From assembly GCF_964340835.1 (NCBI RefSeq), contig NZ_OZ204251.1: a stretch of DNA of 64,000 nucleotides. One strand, written 5' to 3'. Position numbers and translations under genes: made by a program. The DNA is from Bombilactobacillus bombi (lineage in GTDB: Bacteria > Bacillota > Bacilli > Lactobacillales > Lactobacillaceae). Position 1 is the first letter of the stretch; the number at the start of each line of letters is the position of its first letter. Of the stretch, positions 26,611-35,149 are shown one piece after another. The notes under the pieces were generated by a model. It was not told the origin of the DNA. It searched no databases and saw nothing but the letters and a program-made list of their open reading frames with translations.

Positions 26611-27553
26611 CTTTATTATCTAAAAGTACACGTTGGGCTACTGATTCAGTCATGATTACATCAGTTAATAAACAACCGCGTAAAGCGCCCAGAAGAGCAA
26701 CACTTTTAAACTTGCTTTTGACAATACCAATTCGTATTGGTATTTGTAAAATAGTATCTAAAGAGGCGCCGAAAAGTTTATCATGTTTAGTATTTAAGAT
26801 ATTGCCATCACAATCAAAAGGTCGACCATACAGTAATCCAGCAACTTGCTGTGATTGCAAACCAGCCAAAATTTGTTTTTCTTGTTGTTGCCAAAGGGGA
26901 ATGGATTCAATAGAAGCCCAAGTTCCTAACCCTGTAAATAGTAAATCTGCTTGATTCATTTTCTCAAAAACTGGCGCAATGGCAGCTTCTTCTGCTAATT
27001 GTTGGCGTACTTGATCATTCATAATATATAAGGGGGCTGGCAAAGTTTGATAGTGGGCACCAAATTTGGCAGCAGCACGTTGCACGACCGGAGTTGAACC
27101 AGCAGGAGAATCGGTTTTTAAATTGGCTCCTGTCAAAGGAATGAATAGTAAATTTTCTTGAGCCTGAACTTGAAAATGATTAATAATATTAAGAACTGTT
27201 TGTCCCCAGGTAACAGCTACTATATTACTGTTGCTAATCAGTTCTTGAATAATTTGAGCAGCAAAAGCAATAATATTATCACTATTGTCGTTGAAAGAGT
27301 CGGCATCTTTGATAATATAGACATTTTTAATAGTAAAGAGCTTTTTAAACCGGGCCTCTAATTCTAAATTTCGATTGATTGGATCTTGTATTAAAATTTG
27401 TACAATTCCGTTATCTATTGCTTCAGAAAGGCTTTTAGTAATTAGATAACGACTGAGATGGTATTTTTCAGAAATTTCGGTAATAGTGGCCTGTGATAAA
27501 TAATAATCACGGGCAATGTCAGCTAATTGTTGGCGATAATTTAAATTAGTCAT
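26603..27553 (-). CDS. SorC/DeoR-family regulator, CitI-like
   Basis: A 316-residue transcription regulator. N-terminal HTH (ATITEISEKYHLSRYLITKSLSEAIDNGIVQI, about 21-53) is followed by a SorC-type effector domain with VAVTWGQTVLNII and TGLGTWASIESIP. In Weissella paramesenteroides a SorC/DeoR-family protein, CitI, sits divergently from citMCDEF and activates it when citrate binds. Gene order here is the same (regulator divergent from citM). The intergenic region carries a long perfect inverted repeat that is a likely binding site. It probably also controls the fumC-frdA side. Confidence 0.85.
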   Translation of the reverse strand: MTNLNYRQQLADIARDYYLSQATITEISEKYHLSRYLITKSLSEAIDNGIVQILIQDPINRNLELEARFKKLFTIKNVYIIKDADSFNDNSDNIIAFAAQIIQELISNSNIVAVTWGQTVLNIINHFQVQAQENLLFIPLTGANLKTDSPAGSTPVVQRAAAKFGAHYQTLPAPLYIMNDQVRQQLAEEAAIAPVFEKMNQADLLFTGLGTWASIESIPLWQQQEKQILAGLQSQQVAGLLYGRPFDCDGNILNTKHDKLFGASLDTILQIPIRIGIVKSKFKSVALLGALRGCLLTDVIMTESVAQRVLLDNKAK

Positions 27554-27618
27554 AGCAGCAATTCTCCTTAAATTTTAATCATGTTTGTCAAATATATTAT
27601 TTTTTAATTTGAAAAATA

Positions 27619-27663
27619 TTTTAAATTTATCAAAAATTCTAAATTAATTTGATAAATTTAAAA
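27619..27663. promoter_or_regulatory. 16-bp perfect inverted repeat, probable regulator operator
   Basis: The arms TTTTAAATTTATCAAA (27619-27634) and TTTGATAAATTTAAAA (27648-27663) are exact reverse complements with a 13-base spacer. It lies between the divergent CitI-like regulator and citM, about 55 bases before citM. A repeat this long and exact is unlikely by chance even in AT-rich DNA. Confidence 0.7.
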
Positions 27664-27717
27664 AACGCGAGTAAACTAAAGATAAGTTAAGTTTATAATA
27701 CGGAGAAGGGACTAATA

Positions 27718-28878
27718 ATGAGCGAATTAGAAGATATTTTGAAATTGCATGCAGCTCATACTGGAGTTTTAGATATTAAATCCAATTTAGCAGTTACCAA
27801 TCGTTCAGAATTAGCACAAGCATATACTCCTGGCGTTTCAATGCTCTCTAAAGAGATTGAAGCTCATCCAGAACTCAAATCCAAGTATACAATGAGCGGT
27901 AAATTAGTAGCGTTAATAACGGACGGGACAGCGGTTTTAGGACTAGGTAATATTGGACCTGCAGCAGGTTTGCCAGTTATTGAAGGTAAGGCATTACTAT
28001 ATAAGGATCTAGCTAATATCAATGCAATACCGTTGGCTTTAAATCAAGTCGATACTGCTGATGCAGTTGCTACTATCAAGAACATTGCGTTGTCTTTTGC
28101 TGGGATTCATTTGGAAGATATTGCTGCTCCACGCTGTTTTGAAATTGAAGAGCAGTTAAGCCAAGTTTTGGACATTCCGGTTTATCATGATGACCAAGAG
28201 GGGACTGCTATTGTTGTATTGGCGGGGTTAATTAATGCCGCACGAGTAGTAAAAAAGCAACTAACAGATTTGAAAATTGTCGTTAATGGTGTTGGTGCTT
28301 CTGGTTTAGCAACTGCACGTCTTTTATATCAAATCGGTATTAAAAATTTAATTTTAGTTGATCAACATGGTGTTATTACTGCTACTGATATGAATTATAA
28401 CAGTTATCAAAGAAATTTAGCAAAACTCTTGCAAACGCCTACTAATTTACAAGGTCAACCACTAGCAGCTGTAATTGAACATCAAGATGTTTTTATTGGT
28501 TTATCGGATAAAAATGTTTTGCAATCCCAAGATGTTCAAAAAATGAATACTCAACCTATTATTTTTGCTTTAGCTAATCCAATTCCAGAAATTGATCCAG
28601 CAGTTGCCCAACAAGCTGGTGCTGCAGTTATTGCCACCGGATCCAGTAAATATCCTAATCAAGTAAATAATATTTTAGCTTTTCCAGGACTTTTTAAAGG
28701 ATTATTATCCAGCAATTTAAAACGAGTTGACGCCCAATTACAACAAGTAGTTGCAGTCGCTTTAGCGAATGTTATTTCTCAACCGACAGCACAACAAATT
28801 ATTCCAGACGTCTTTGATGAGCGAGTAGTTCCAACAGTTAGTCATGCAGTTCAAAAATACTCTCAAGGTCAAAAGTGA
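27718..28878 (+). CDS. citM: Malic enzyme family protein, probable oxaloacetate decarboxylase CitM
   Basis: A 386-residue malic-enzyme-fold protein. Conserved Tyr36 in AYTPGV, Lys91 in EGKALLYK, the metal ligands in HDDQEGTAIVV and the NAD-binding GVGASGLATARLL are present. In Weissella, the citM product at the head of the cit operon acts as a soluble oxaloacetate decarboxylase giving pyruvate. The position here, directly upstream of citC and divergent from the regulator, is the same. NAD-malic enzyme activity (malate to pyruvate) is the other possible use. AGAAGGG precedes the ATG. It starts the operon citM-C-D-E-F-X-G. Confidence 0.9.
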   Translation: MSELEDILKLHAAHTGVLDIKSNLAVTNRSELAQAYTPGVSMLSKEIEAHPELKSKYTMSGKLVALITDGTAVLGLGNIGPAAGLPVIEGKALLYKDLANINAIPLALNQVDTADAVATIKNIALSFAGIHLEDIAAPRCFEIEEQLSQVLDIPVYHDDQEGTAIVVLAGLINAARVVKKQLTDLKIVVNGVGASGLATARLLYQIGIKNLILVDQHGVITATDMNYNSYQRNLAKLLQTPTNLQGQPLAAVIEHQDVFIGLSDKNVLQSQDVQKMNTQPIIFALANPIPEIDPAVAQQAGAAVIATGSSKYPNQVNNILAFPGLFKGLLSSNLKRVDAQLQQVVAVALANVISQPTAQQIIPDVFDERVVPTVSHAVQKYSQGQK

Positions 28879-28885
28879 GGCTTTT

Positions 28886-29938
28886 ATGGCGATAGTTGAA
28901 TTAAATTTGCAGCTTTCCGATGTTAAAAATAGTTGGCAACAATTCCTGGAGGAGCGAGGAATTAATAATTTTTCACCAGCAGAAGTTCAACAGCTAGACT
29001 TAACGTTAGGTCTCTATGAAGATAATCAATTAGTGGCCACTGCTTCGGCAGCTCATAATGTAATTAAATATGTTGGTGTCTGTCAGCTAGATAGTACTCC
29101 GGGAGCGCGATTTAATCAAATTATTAGTGAATTAACTAGTAGATTATATCAACGTCAAATTTTTCATTTATTTGTTTTTACCAAAATTCAATACAGCTCT
29201 AGTTTTCAACATGTTGGTTTTCATGAATTAGCACATTCTCACCAGGCCGCTTTTTTAGAGACTGGAACTCCAGATATTCATGATTATCTAGATCAATTAC
29301 CACAAGTAAAGAGTCTTCCAACACAAAAAATTGGGGGGATCGTTATGAACGCTAACCCTTTCACTTCTGGTCACCGATACTTAGTTGAACAGGCTTTGCA
29401 ACAATGTGATTATGTTTATGTATTTGTAGTTAATACTGACGCCTCACTTTTTTCCACGGCTGAGCGATTACAATTAGTACAAGCTGGCTTGCAAGATTTA
29501 CCACATGCAATAGTAGTTAGTGGTGGCGACTATATGGTTAGCTACGCAACTTTTCCAGCTTACTTTCTCAAATCTGATCAAAATACTACAGAATATCAAA
29601 CCACACTAGACGCGCATATTTTTCGAGATTTAATTGCTCCAGCTTGTCAAATTACGCTGCGTTTTGTAGGAACAGAGCCATTATCACCTACAACGGCAAT
29701 TTATAATCGAGTTTTGGCAGAAGAATTACCGCCGCAAGTGACCTTAAAAGTAATTGAACGAAAGCAAGATCAACAACAAAAAGTAATCAGTGCTTCTGCG
29801 GTTCGTCAAATGATTGCTCAAAATAATCTTAAAGAACTTAAAAGTTTAGTACCGATATCTACTTATCAATTTATTAAAGATAACTTAAAACAGTTACAAG
29901 TGAGAATTCAGAAAGGAATGAAAATTAATGGAAATTAA
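28886..29938 (+). CDS. citC: [Citrate (pro-3S)-lyase] ligase
   Basis: About 350 residues; it acetylates the thiol of the citrate lyase prosthetic group to activate the enzyme. N-terminal GNAT-like half, then a nucleotidyltransferase domain with NANPFTSGHRYL (155-166) and the C-terminal SASAVRQMI motif. The ATG at 28886, eight bases after the citM stop, is chosen because codons upstream of it overlap citM. A weak GAGG site precedes it, so translation may be coupled. It overlaps citD by 11 bases. Confidence 0.92.
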   Translation: MAIVELNLQLSDVKNSWQQFLEERGINNFSPAEVQQLDLTLGLYEDNQLVATASAAHNVIKYVGVCQLDSTPGARFNQIISELTSRLYQRQIFHLFVFTKIQYSSSFQHVGFHELAHSHQAAFLETGTPDIHDYLDQLPQVKSLPTQKIGGIVMNANPFTSGHRYLVEQALQQCDYVYVFVVNTDASLFSTAERLQLVQAGLQDLPHAIVVSGGDYMVSYATFPAYFLKSDQNTTEYQTTLDAHIFRDLIAPACQITLRFVGTEPLSPTTAIYNRVLAEELPPQVTLKVIERKQDQQQKVISASAVRQMIAQNNLKELKSLVPISTYQFIKDNLKQLQVRIQKGMKINGN

Positions 29939-30221
29939 AGAAACTGCCGTAGCAGGAACTTTAGAATCTTCTGATATTCAAATTATGATTACCCAAGCTG
30001 CTTCTGGAATTACGATTGAATTAGAATCGGATGTTGCTAAACAATTTGGAGCACAAATTAAGCATGTTATTCAAACCACCTTGGAACAGTTAGGAATCAA
30101 TGCAGCTCATGTTAAAGCAGTTGATAAAGGTGCACTTGATTGTGTAATTAAAGCACGTACGATAGCAGCAGCACAACGTGCTGCTCAAACAAGCGATACT
30201 CCAGCATGGGAGGTTTTATAA
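29928..30221 (+). CDS. citD: Citrate lyase acyl carrier protein (gamma subunit)
   Basis: A 97-residue carrier protein of citrate lyase. The phosphoribosyl-dephospho-CoA group is attached to Ser14 in AVAGTLESSDIQIMI, which matches the family. AAAGGAATG precedes the ATG, and the gene overlaps the citC 3' end. The DCVIKART block near the C-terminus is also typical. It works with CitE and CitF in the cytosolic lyase complex. Confidence 0.94.
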   Translation: MEIKETAVAGTLESSDIQIMITQAASGITIELESDVAKQFGAQIKHVIQTTLEQLGINAAHVKAVDKGALDCVIKARTIAAAQRAAQTSDTPAWEVL

Positions 30222-30223
30222 TT

Positions 30224-31138
30224 ATGGCTACAATGAATGAACGTTTACGACGGACCATGATGTTTGTACCTGGCAATAATCCAGCAATGGTGAAAGATGC
30301 GGGTATTTATGGGGCTGATTCCATTATGTTTGATTTAGAAGATGCTGTTTCCATGAATGAAAAAGATGCAGCCCGTGATTTGGTTTATGAAGCATTACAA
30401 ACGCAAGATTATGGGGATGCTGAATTAGTTGTGCGGATTAATGGTGCTGATACTCCTTATTATCACAATGATATTTTGGCAATGGTAAAAGCTGGTATTG
30501 ACGTAATTCGGTTACCAAAAACCGAAACAGCTGAAATGGTAACCCAACTAGAAGCAGATGTGCTGGCTGCAGAGAAAAAATTTGGCCGAGAAGAAGGATC
30601 GACTCACTTAATGGCAGCAATTGAAAGTGCCAAAGGCGTCTTAAATTCTCCCCAAATTGCCTCAGCCTCACAACGAATGATAGGCATAGCCTTATCTGCT
30701 GAAGATTATACAACAGATATGAAGACACATCGTTATCCAGATGGTGCTGAATTACAGTTTGCCCGTAATATGGTTTTGCATGCTGCCCGTGCTGCTGGTA
30801 TTGCAGCATTTGATACAGTCTTTAGTAATATGAACGATCCAGAAGGATTTTATCGCGAAACAGAATATATTCATCAACTTGGTTTTGATGGTAAGTCTTT
30901 AGTTAATCCTCGTCAAATTCCAATGGTTAATAAAGTTTACGAGCCAACTCGAGCAGAAATTGATAATGCTAAGAATGTGATTAATGCTATTGAAGAAGCC
31001 AAGATTAAAGGATCTGGCGTTATTTCAATGAATGGTCAAATGGTTGATCGACCTGTAGTGATGCGAGCTCAACGAGTAATGATGTTAGCTCAAGCATCCC
31101 AGATTGTGGATAAGGAGGGCAATTACATTGAAGAATAG
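30224..31138 (+). CDS. citE: Citrate lyase beta subunit
   Basis: About 304 residues, HpcH/HpaI aldolase fold. It cleaves citryl-ACP to oxaloacetate and acetyl-ACP. RRTMMFVPGNNPAMV at the N-terminus, DSIMFDLEDAV and the Arg in VVRINGADTPYY, followed by MAAIESAKGVLN, are the family's metal and substrate blocks. The ATG at 30224 is ten bases after GGGAGG; a second in-frame ATG three codons later is also possible. Two-base gap after citD, and an 11-base overlap with citF. Confidence 0.94.
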   Translation: MATMNERLRRTMMFVPGNNPAMVKDAGIYGADSIMFDLEDAVSMNEKDAARDLVYEALQTQDYGDAELVVRINGADTPYYHNDILAMVKAGIDVIRLPKTETAEMVTQLEADVLAAEKKFGREEGSTHLMAAIESAKGVLNSPQIASASQRMIGIALSAEDYTTDMKTHRYPDGAELQFARNMVLHAARAAGIAAFDTVFSNMNDPEGFYRETEYIHQLGFDGKSLVNPRQIPMVNKVYEPTRAEIDNAKNVINAIEEAKIKGSGVISMNGQMVDRPVVMRAQRVMMLAQASQIVDKEGNYIEE

Positions 31139-32666
31139 TGTCAATCGTGAATTACCAGAAGCTTTGTTAAAGCAATTAGACTATCAAGGATTTAAGACAA
31201 CTGATATTGGTCAACCCGACATCCAGCGTGTTGCTCCCAAGGTACATGTTACAACTGGCAATGATAAAGTGTGTGATTCGATTGCCAAAGTTGTTCAACA
31301 AACTGTTAAAGATGGTATGACTATTTCATTTCACCATCATTTTCGTAATGGTGACTTTATTTTTAACCAAGTAATGCGAGTTATTATTGATTCTGGAATT
31401 AAAAATCTAACCCTAGCTCCTTCGTCTTTAACCGGCGTAATGAATGATGTGGTTATTGAAGCTATTAAGGCCGGGACTGTTACTAATATTACCAGCTCAG
31501 GAATGCGGGGCTCTTTGGGAGATTTTGTTTCCCACGGAGGCTTGAAAAATCCAGTTATCTTTCGTTCTCATGGGGATCGGGCTCGGGCGATTGAGCATGG
31601 AGATATCAAAATTGACGTGGCTTTTTTAGGAGTACCCAATTCTGATCGGTTAGGAAACGCTAATGGTATGCAAGGCAAAGCAGTATTTGGTTCGCTTGGC
31701 TATGCTTTGATGGATGCACAATATGCTGATAAGGTAGTATTGTTGACTGATAATTTAGTACCATATCCTAATACACCTGCTTCAATTAAACAAACACAAG
31801 TCGATTATGTAGTTCAGGTTGATCAAGTGGGAGATCCAGAAAAAATTGGTTCAGGGGCTACTCGTTTTACTAAAGATCCCAAAGAATTAAAGATTGCTTC
31901 TTTAGTTAATGAAGTAATTGTTCATTCTCCATATTTTAAAAATGGTTTTTCATTTCAAACAGGTTCTGGTGGAGCTGCTTTGGCAGTGACACGCTACTTA
32001 CGTCAAGCAATGATAAATCAAAATATTAAGGCTTCCTTTACATTGGGAGGCATTACTAAGCCAATGATTGATTTACTAGAAGAAGGGTTAGTCAATAAGG
32101 TTATGGACGTGCAAGACTTTGATAAGGGTGCAGCTGAGTCCATGCAAAAGAATGCCAATCAACAAGAAATTGATGCCTCTTGGTATGCTGATCCAGATAA
32201 TAAAGGTGCGATGGTTGATCAATTAGATGTCGCAATTTTAAGTGCTTTGGAAATTGATACCAAGTTTAATGTTAATGTAATGTCTGGCTCTGATGGTGTT
32301 ATCCGTGGAGCAGTTGGTGGTCATCAAGATGCTGCTACATCTAAAATGACAATTATTTGTGCCCCATTAGTTCGAGGGAGAATTGCTACGGTTGTACCTG
32401 ATGTAACGACTGTAGTCACACCAGGAGATTCCATCGACGTTTTGGTAACTGAATATGGAATTGCAATTAATCCTAAACGACAAGATTTAAAGCAAGCGTT
32501 GAGTAAGGTTAGTGCGCTGCCAATTTACACAATTGAAGAATTGCAAGCAATGGCCGCTAAAAAAGTTGGACAAGCAGCGCCATTAGAATTTACTGAGCAA
32601 ACAGTAGCGTTAGTAGAATATCGTGATGGAACAATTATTGACCAAATTAAAGCTGTGAAGGATTAA
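31128..32666 (+). CDS. citF: Citrate lyase alpha subunit (acetyl-ACP:citrate ACP-transferase)
   Basis: About 512 residues, CoA-transferase-like fold. It exchanges acetate for citrate on the carrier protein. HVTTGNDKVCDSI near the start, SFHHHFRNGDFIFNQ, and GSGGAALAVTRYLRQ are typical CitF blocks. The start is TTG at 31128, nine bases after AAGGAGGG and inside the citE 3' end. A hairpin follows the stop, so citX-citG downstream may be expressed at a lower level. Confidence 0.94.
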   Translation: MKNSVNRELPEALLKQLDYQGFKTTDIGQPDIQRVAPKVHVTTGNDKVCDSIAKVVQQTVKDGMTISFHHHFRNGDFIFNQVMRVIIDSGIKNLTLAPSSLTGVMNDVVIEAIKAGTVTNITSSGMRGSLGDFVSHGGLKNPVIFRSHGDRARAIEHGDIKIDVAFLGVPNSDRLGNANGMQGKAVFGSLGYALMDAQYADKVVLLTDNLVPYPNTPASIKQTQVDYVVQVDQVGDPEKIGSGATRFTKDPKELKIASLVNEVIVHSPYFKNGFSFQTGSGGAALAVTRYLRQAMINQNIKASFTLGGITKPMIDLLEEGLVNKVMDVQDFDKGAAESMQKNANQQEIDASWYADPDNKGAMVDQLDVAILSALEIDTKFNVNVMSGSDGVIRGAVGGHQDAATSKMTIICAPLVRGRIATVVPDVTTVVTPGDSIDVLVTEYGIAINPKRQDLKQALSKVSALPIYTIEELQAMAAKKVGQAAPLEFTEQTVALVEYRDGTIIDQIKAVKD

Positions 32667-32678
32667 ATATGTATCATT

Positions 32679-32718
32679 AAAAGGGATGAGGACAGATAAT
32701 TTGTCCCTATCCCTTTTT
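32679..32718 (+). terminator. Hairpin between citF and citX (attenuating terminator)
   Basis: AAAAGGGAT...GGACA and TGTCC...ATCCCTTTT pair over about 16 bp with one mismatch, followed by TT. The maturation genes lie beyond it, where less product is needed than lyase subunits. Confidence 0.75.
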
Positions 32719-32732
32719 CCAAAGGGAAAATA

Positions 32733-33275
32733 ATGGTTAAAAATATTTTTACAAGTGGATTAGAACAAAGTATAACTGATATCTTAGCAAGTCGCGATCG
32801 GCGAGTAGCAATTCAACACCAAATTCTTCAAACATATCCTCATCAAACTTTAGTAGATATAAAATTAAATATTCCTGGTCCTATTAAAAATAATAGTGCT
32901 TTGCATAAATTGTTTACTGCGGGATATCAACGTCTGGAAAAATTCTTAGGAACAGATATCAAAGTGATTTTAGAGGACAATTTACCTACTGGCAATGAAG
33001 TTTTTCTGATCTGTAGTCAAAGTGCAGAGGTTATAAAGCGGCAAACTGTCGTTTTTGAAGAACGTGATCCATTAGGGAGATTGTTTGATTTAGATGTACT
33101 GTCTACAACCAATTTACGAGCAATCTCACGTTCAGATTTGGATTTACCAATGAGAAAATGTTTTCTTTGCCAAAGGCCAGCTAAAGAGTGTGCACGTTCA
33201 CGCAGACATTCAGTATCTGAATTACAGAATGCTATTAGTCGATTATATCAGCAAGAATTTCAAATAAAGGAGTAA
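32733..33275 (+). CDS. citX: Apo-citrate lyase phosphoribosyl-dephospho-CoA transferase (holo-ACP synthase)
   Basis: A 180-residue nucleotidyltransferase that attaches the prosthetic group to CitD. The catalytic GRLFDLDV motif is at 115-122, with a conserved C-terminal CFLCQRPAKECARSRRH block (Cys-rich) typical of the family. AAAGGGAA precedes the ATG. It is followed eight bases later by citG, which makes the precursor it uses. Confidence 0.92.
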   Translation: MVKNIFTSGLEQSITDILASRDRRVAIQHQILQTYPHQTLVDIKLNIPGPIKNNSALHKLFTAGYQRLEKFLGTDIKVILEDNLPTGNEVFLICSQSAEVIKRQTVVFEERDPLGRLFDLDVLSTTNLRAISRSDLDLPMRKCFLCQRPAKECARSRRHSVSELQNAISRLYQQEFQIKE

Positions 33276-33283
33276 CTCGTTTA

Positions 33284-34135
33284 ATGAAAGAACTACCAAT
33301 AACTGACCCGTTGGTTGCTGATGCTCTTAAATCACTTTTATATGAAGTCAGTGTACAACCAAAACCGGGATTGGTGGATCCAGTATCTTCAGGACCACAT
33401 CCAGACATGGATGTATTCACATTTATTGATAGTGCTTTAAGTTTGACTGAGTACTTCACAGCTTGTAGTCAGTTAGGTAATCAGTTTACTAAAAATGATT
33501 TAACTCAGTTATTTGTTCAATTACGTCGTTGGGGCTTGAAAGCTGAGCAATCGATGTTAACAGCCACTAAGGGTGTTAATACCCATAAAGGAGCCATTTT
33601 TTCTTTAGGAATTGCGGTTGGGGCGCAAGCTTATCGAAAGCAACACAATGAATTGACTTTTACGTTTGTGGTGCAGCAGATGTTAGTTGGGTTAACTCAA
33701 AATGATCTCCAAACAGAAAATTTAAAGCAGAAGCAAAGTTTAACAGCAGGGCAACGTCTTTATTTGCAGTATGGTTTAACTGGTATTCGGGGTGAAGCTC
33801 AGCAAGGATTTCCTACTGTTACTAACTGGGCATTACCAGCCTTGAAACAAGCTACAGGAACTCTTAATGAGCGTTTGCTAGATACTTTGATGGTGATTTT
33901 ACAACACTCACAAGATACTAATTTGATTAAAAGAGCGCAAACACCGCAGATTATCCCTTGGGCTCAACAACAAGCCCGGCATTTTTTGGATTTAGGTGGG
34001 GCTAAAACAGTAGCGGGTAAGCAATTTTTACAAGAACTTAATCAAGTTTTTATAATGAAGAATTTGAGTCTTGGCGGTAGCGCTGATTTATTAATTTTAA
34101 CGATTTTTTTAGCTTTACAAGAACAAATTTTGTAG
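33284..34135 (+). CDS. citG: Triphosphoribosyl-dephospho-CoA synthase
   Basis: A 283-residue enzyme that joins dephospho-CoA to ATP-derived ribose to make the citrate lyase cofactor precursor. QPKPGLVDPVSSGPHPDMDVFTFIDSA (about 25-51) and GVNTHKGAIFSLGI are the two family signatures, plus the C-terminal NLSLGGSADLLILT. AAAGGAG precedes the ATG. It completes the set needed for an active lyase: C, D, E, F, X and G are all here. Confidence 0.93.
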   Translation: MKELPITDPLVADALKSLLYEVSVQPKPGLVDPVSSGPHPDMDVFTFIDSALSLTEYFTACSQLGNQFTKNDLTQLFVQLRRWGLKAEQSMLTATKGVNTHKGAIFSLGIAVGAQAYRKQHNELTFTFVVQQMLVGLTQNDLQTENLKQKQSLTAGQRLYLQYGLTGIRGEAQQGFPTVTNWALPALKQATGTLNERLLDTLMVILQHSQDTNLIKRAQTPQIIPWAQQQARHFLDLGGAKTVAGKQFLQELNQVFIMKNLSLGGSADLLILTIFLALQEQIL

Positions 34136-34150
34136 AAAATAGGAACCAAT

Positions 34151-35032
34151 ATGAATACACGAGATTTGGATTATTTTAAAATTTTAGTTGATAAAAAAAG
34201 TTTTACTGAAGCAGCAATTGCTTGTCATGTATCACAACCTACTATTACAGCTGCTATTAAACGTCTAGAAAAAGAATTTGCTGTCAAATTGATTGAGCGC
34301 GATCGTATTCATCAGCGCTTACATGTTACTCGAGCTGGAAAGATACTTTATCAAAGTGCTACTGCGATTCAATTGAAACTTACCAATACACAAAAGGAAC
34401 TAGCAGCAACAGCACAAAGAGAAATACGCTTTGGGTTACCACCGATTATTGGAACTGCTTATTTGCCCCAATTGGCTGAAAAATTACAGCAACTAAGTTT
34501 GTTATCATTAATTAAAATTACTGAAACGGGTTCTAATGCGCTTTTGAAAAAAATTTTAAATGGTGAGATTGATTTGGCCTTAATGGCTTCGCCAAAACCT
34601 TTAACGTATTCAGATTTAAAAGCTAAGATTATTGGGCGGCGACCATTTTGTATTGCAGTGAGTCCGAAAAGTCATTTGGCTTCATTAAACCAAATTGCTT
34701 TTGCTGACTTGGCGGATGAACAATTTATTGGGGTTACAGCGCAATACGTGCATCTAAAAGTTTTTCAAAATTTTTGTAAATATGCTGCTATTAATCCTCA
34801 TATTGTCTATTCTGCTCCAGATATTAGTTGGGTTAAAGGTTTGGTGCGGGCAAATTTGGGAGTTGCTTTATTAGCAGATGATGCAATTTTACCAACCGAC
34901 CAGTTACATAAAATTTACCTTACCGATCCTTATCCAGAACGTTTTAATATTTCTATTGTGCAGCGACAAGAATATGTTTTATCGGAAGCGGAAACCCAAT
35001 TGGTAGCTGAATTATCGAAAATGAATGTTTAA
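34151..35032 (+). CDS. LysR-family transcriptional regulator
   Basis: A 293-residue LysR regulator with winged HTH at 1-60 (FTEAAIACHVSQPTITAAIKRLEKEFAVKLIERDR) and a periplasmic-binding-like effector domain (EIRFGLPPIIGTAYLPQLAEKLQ). It directly follows citG on the same strand at 15 bases, so it probably belongs to the cit transcript. It may respond to an organic acid. A malolactic-type regulator (MleR-like) is possible but not provable. The C-terminal effector region is a normal length. Confidence 0.87.
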   Translation: MNTRDLDYFKILVDKKSFTEAAIACHVSQPTITAAIKRLEKEFAVKLIERDRIHQRLHVTRAGKILYQSATAIQLKLTNTQKELAATAQREIRFGLPPIIGTAYLPQLAEKLQQLSLLSLIKITETGSNALLKKILNGEIDLALMASPKPLTYSDLKAKIIGRRPFCIAVSPKSHLASLNQIAFADLADEQFIGVTAQYVHLKVFQNFCKYAAINPHIVYSAPDISWVKGLVRANLGVALLADDAILPTDQLHKIYLTDPYPERFNISIVQRQEYVLSEAETQLVAELSKMNV

Positions 35033-35081
35033 ATGTTAATTCAATTTAAACTTGAAAAGTTTTAAGACGTTGAGAAATAAG

Positions 35082-35124
35082 TTACAAAAAAGACTGAGAT
35101 AATTTATCCCGGTCTTTTTTGTAA
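35082..35124. terminator. Bidirectional terminator between the LysR gene and pip
   Basis: TTACAAAAAAGAC (35082-35094) and GTCTTTTTTGTAA (35112-35124) are perfect 13-base arms; the loop holds a second short pairing. T-runs exist on both strands, suiting the convergent genes. Confidence 0.88.
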
Positions 35125-35149
35125 TAAAATAATATTATTATTGAGAATT

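Noticed and set aside
27694..27699. A TATAAT before citM
   Set aside because: It is too close to the citM ribosome-binding site to be a useful -10, and no -35 is seen.
30438..30809. A 123-codon open frame on the minus strand inside citE
   Set aside because: It is antisense to a conserved gene, with no start signal and no family likeness.
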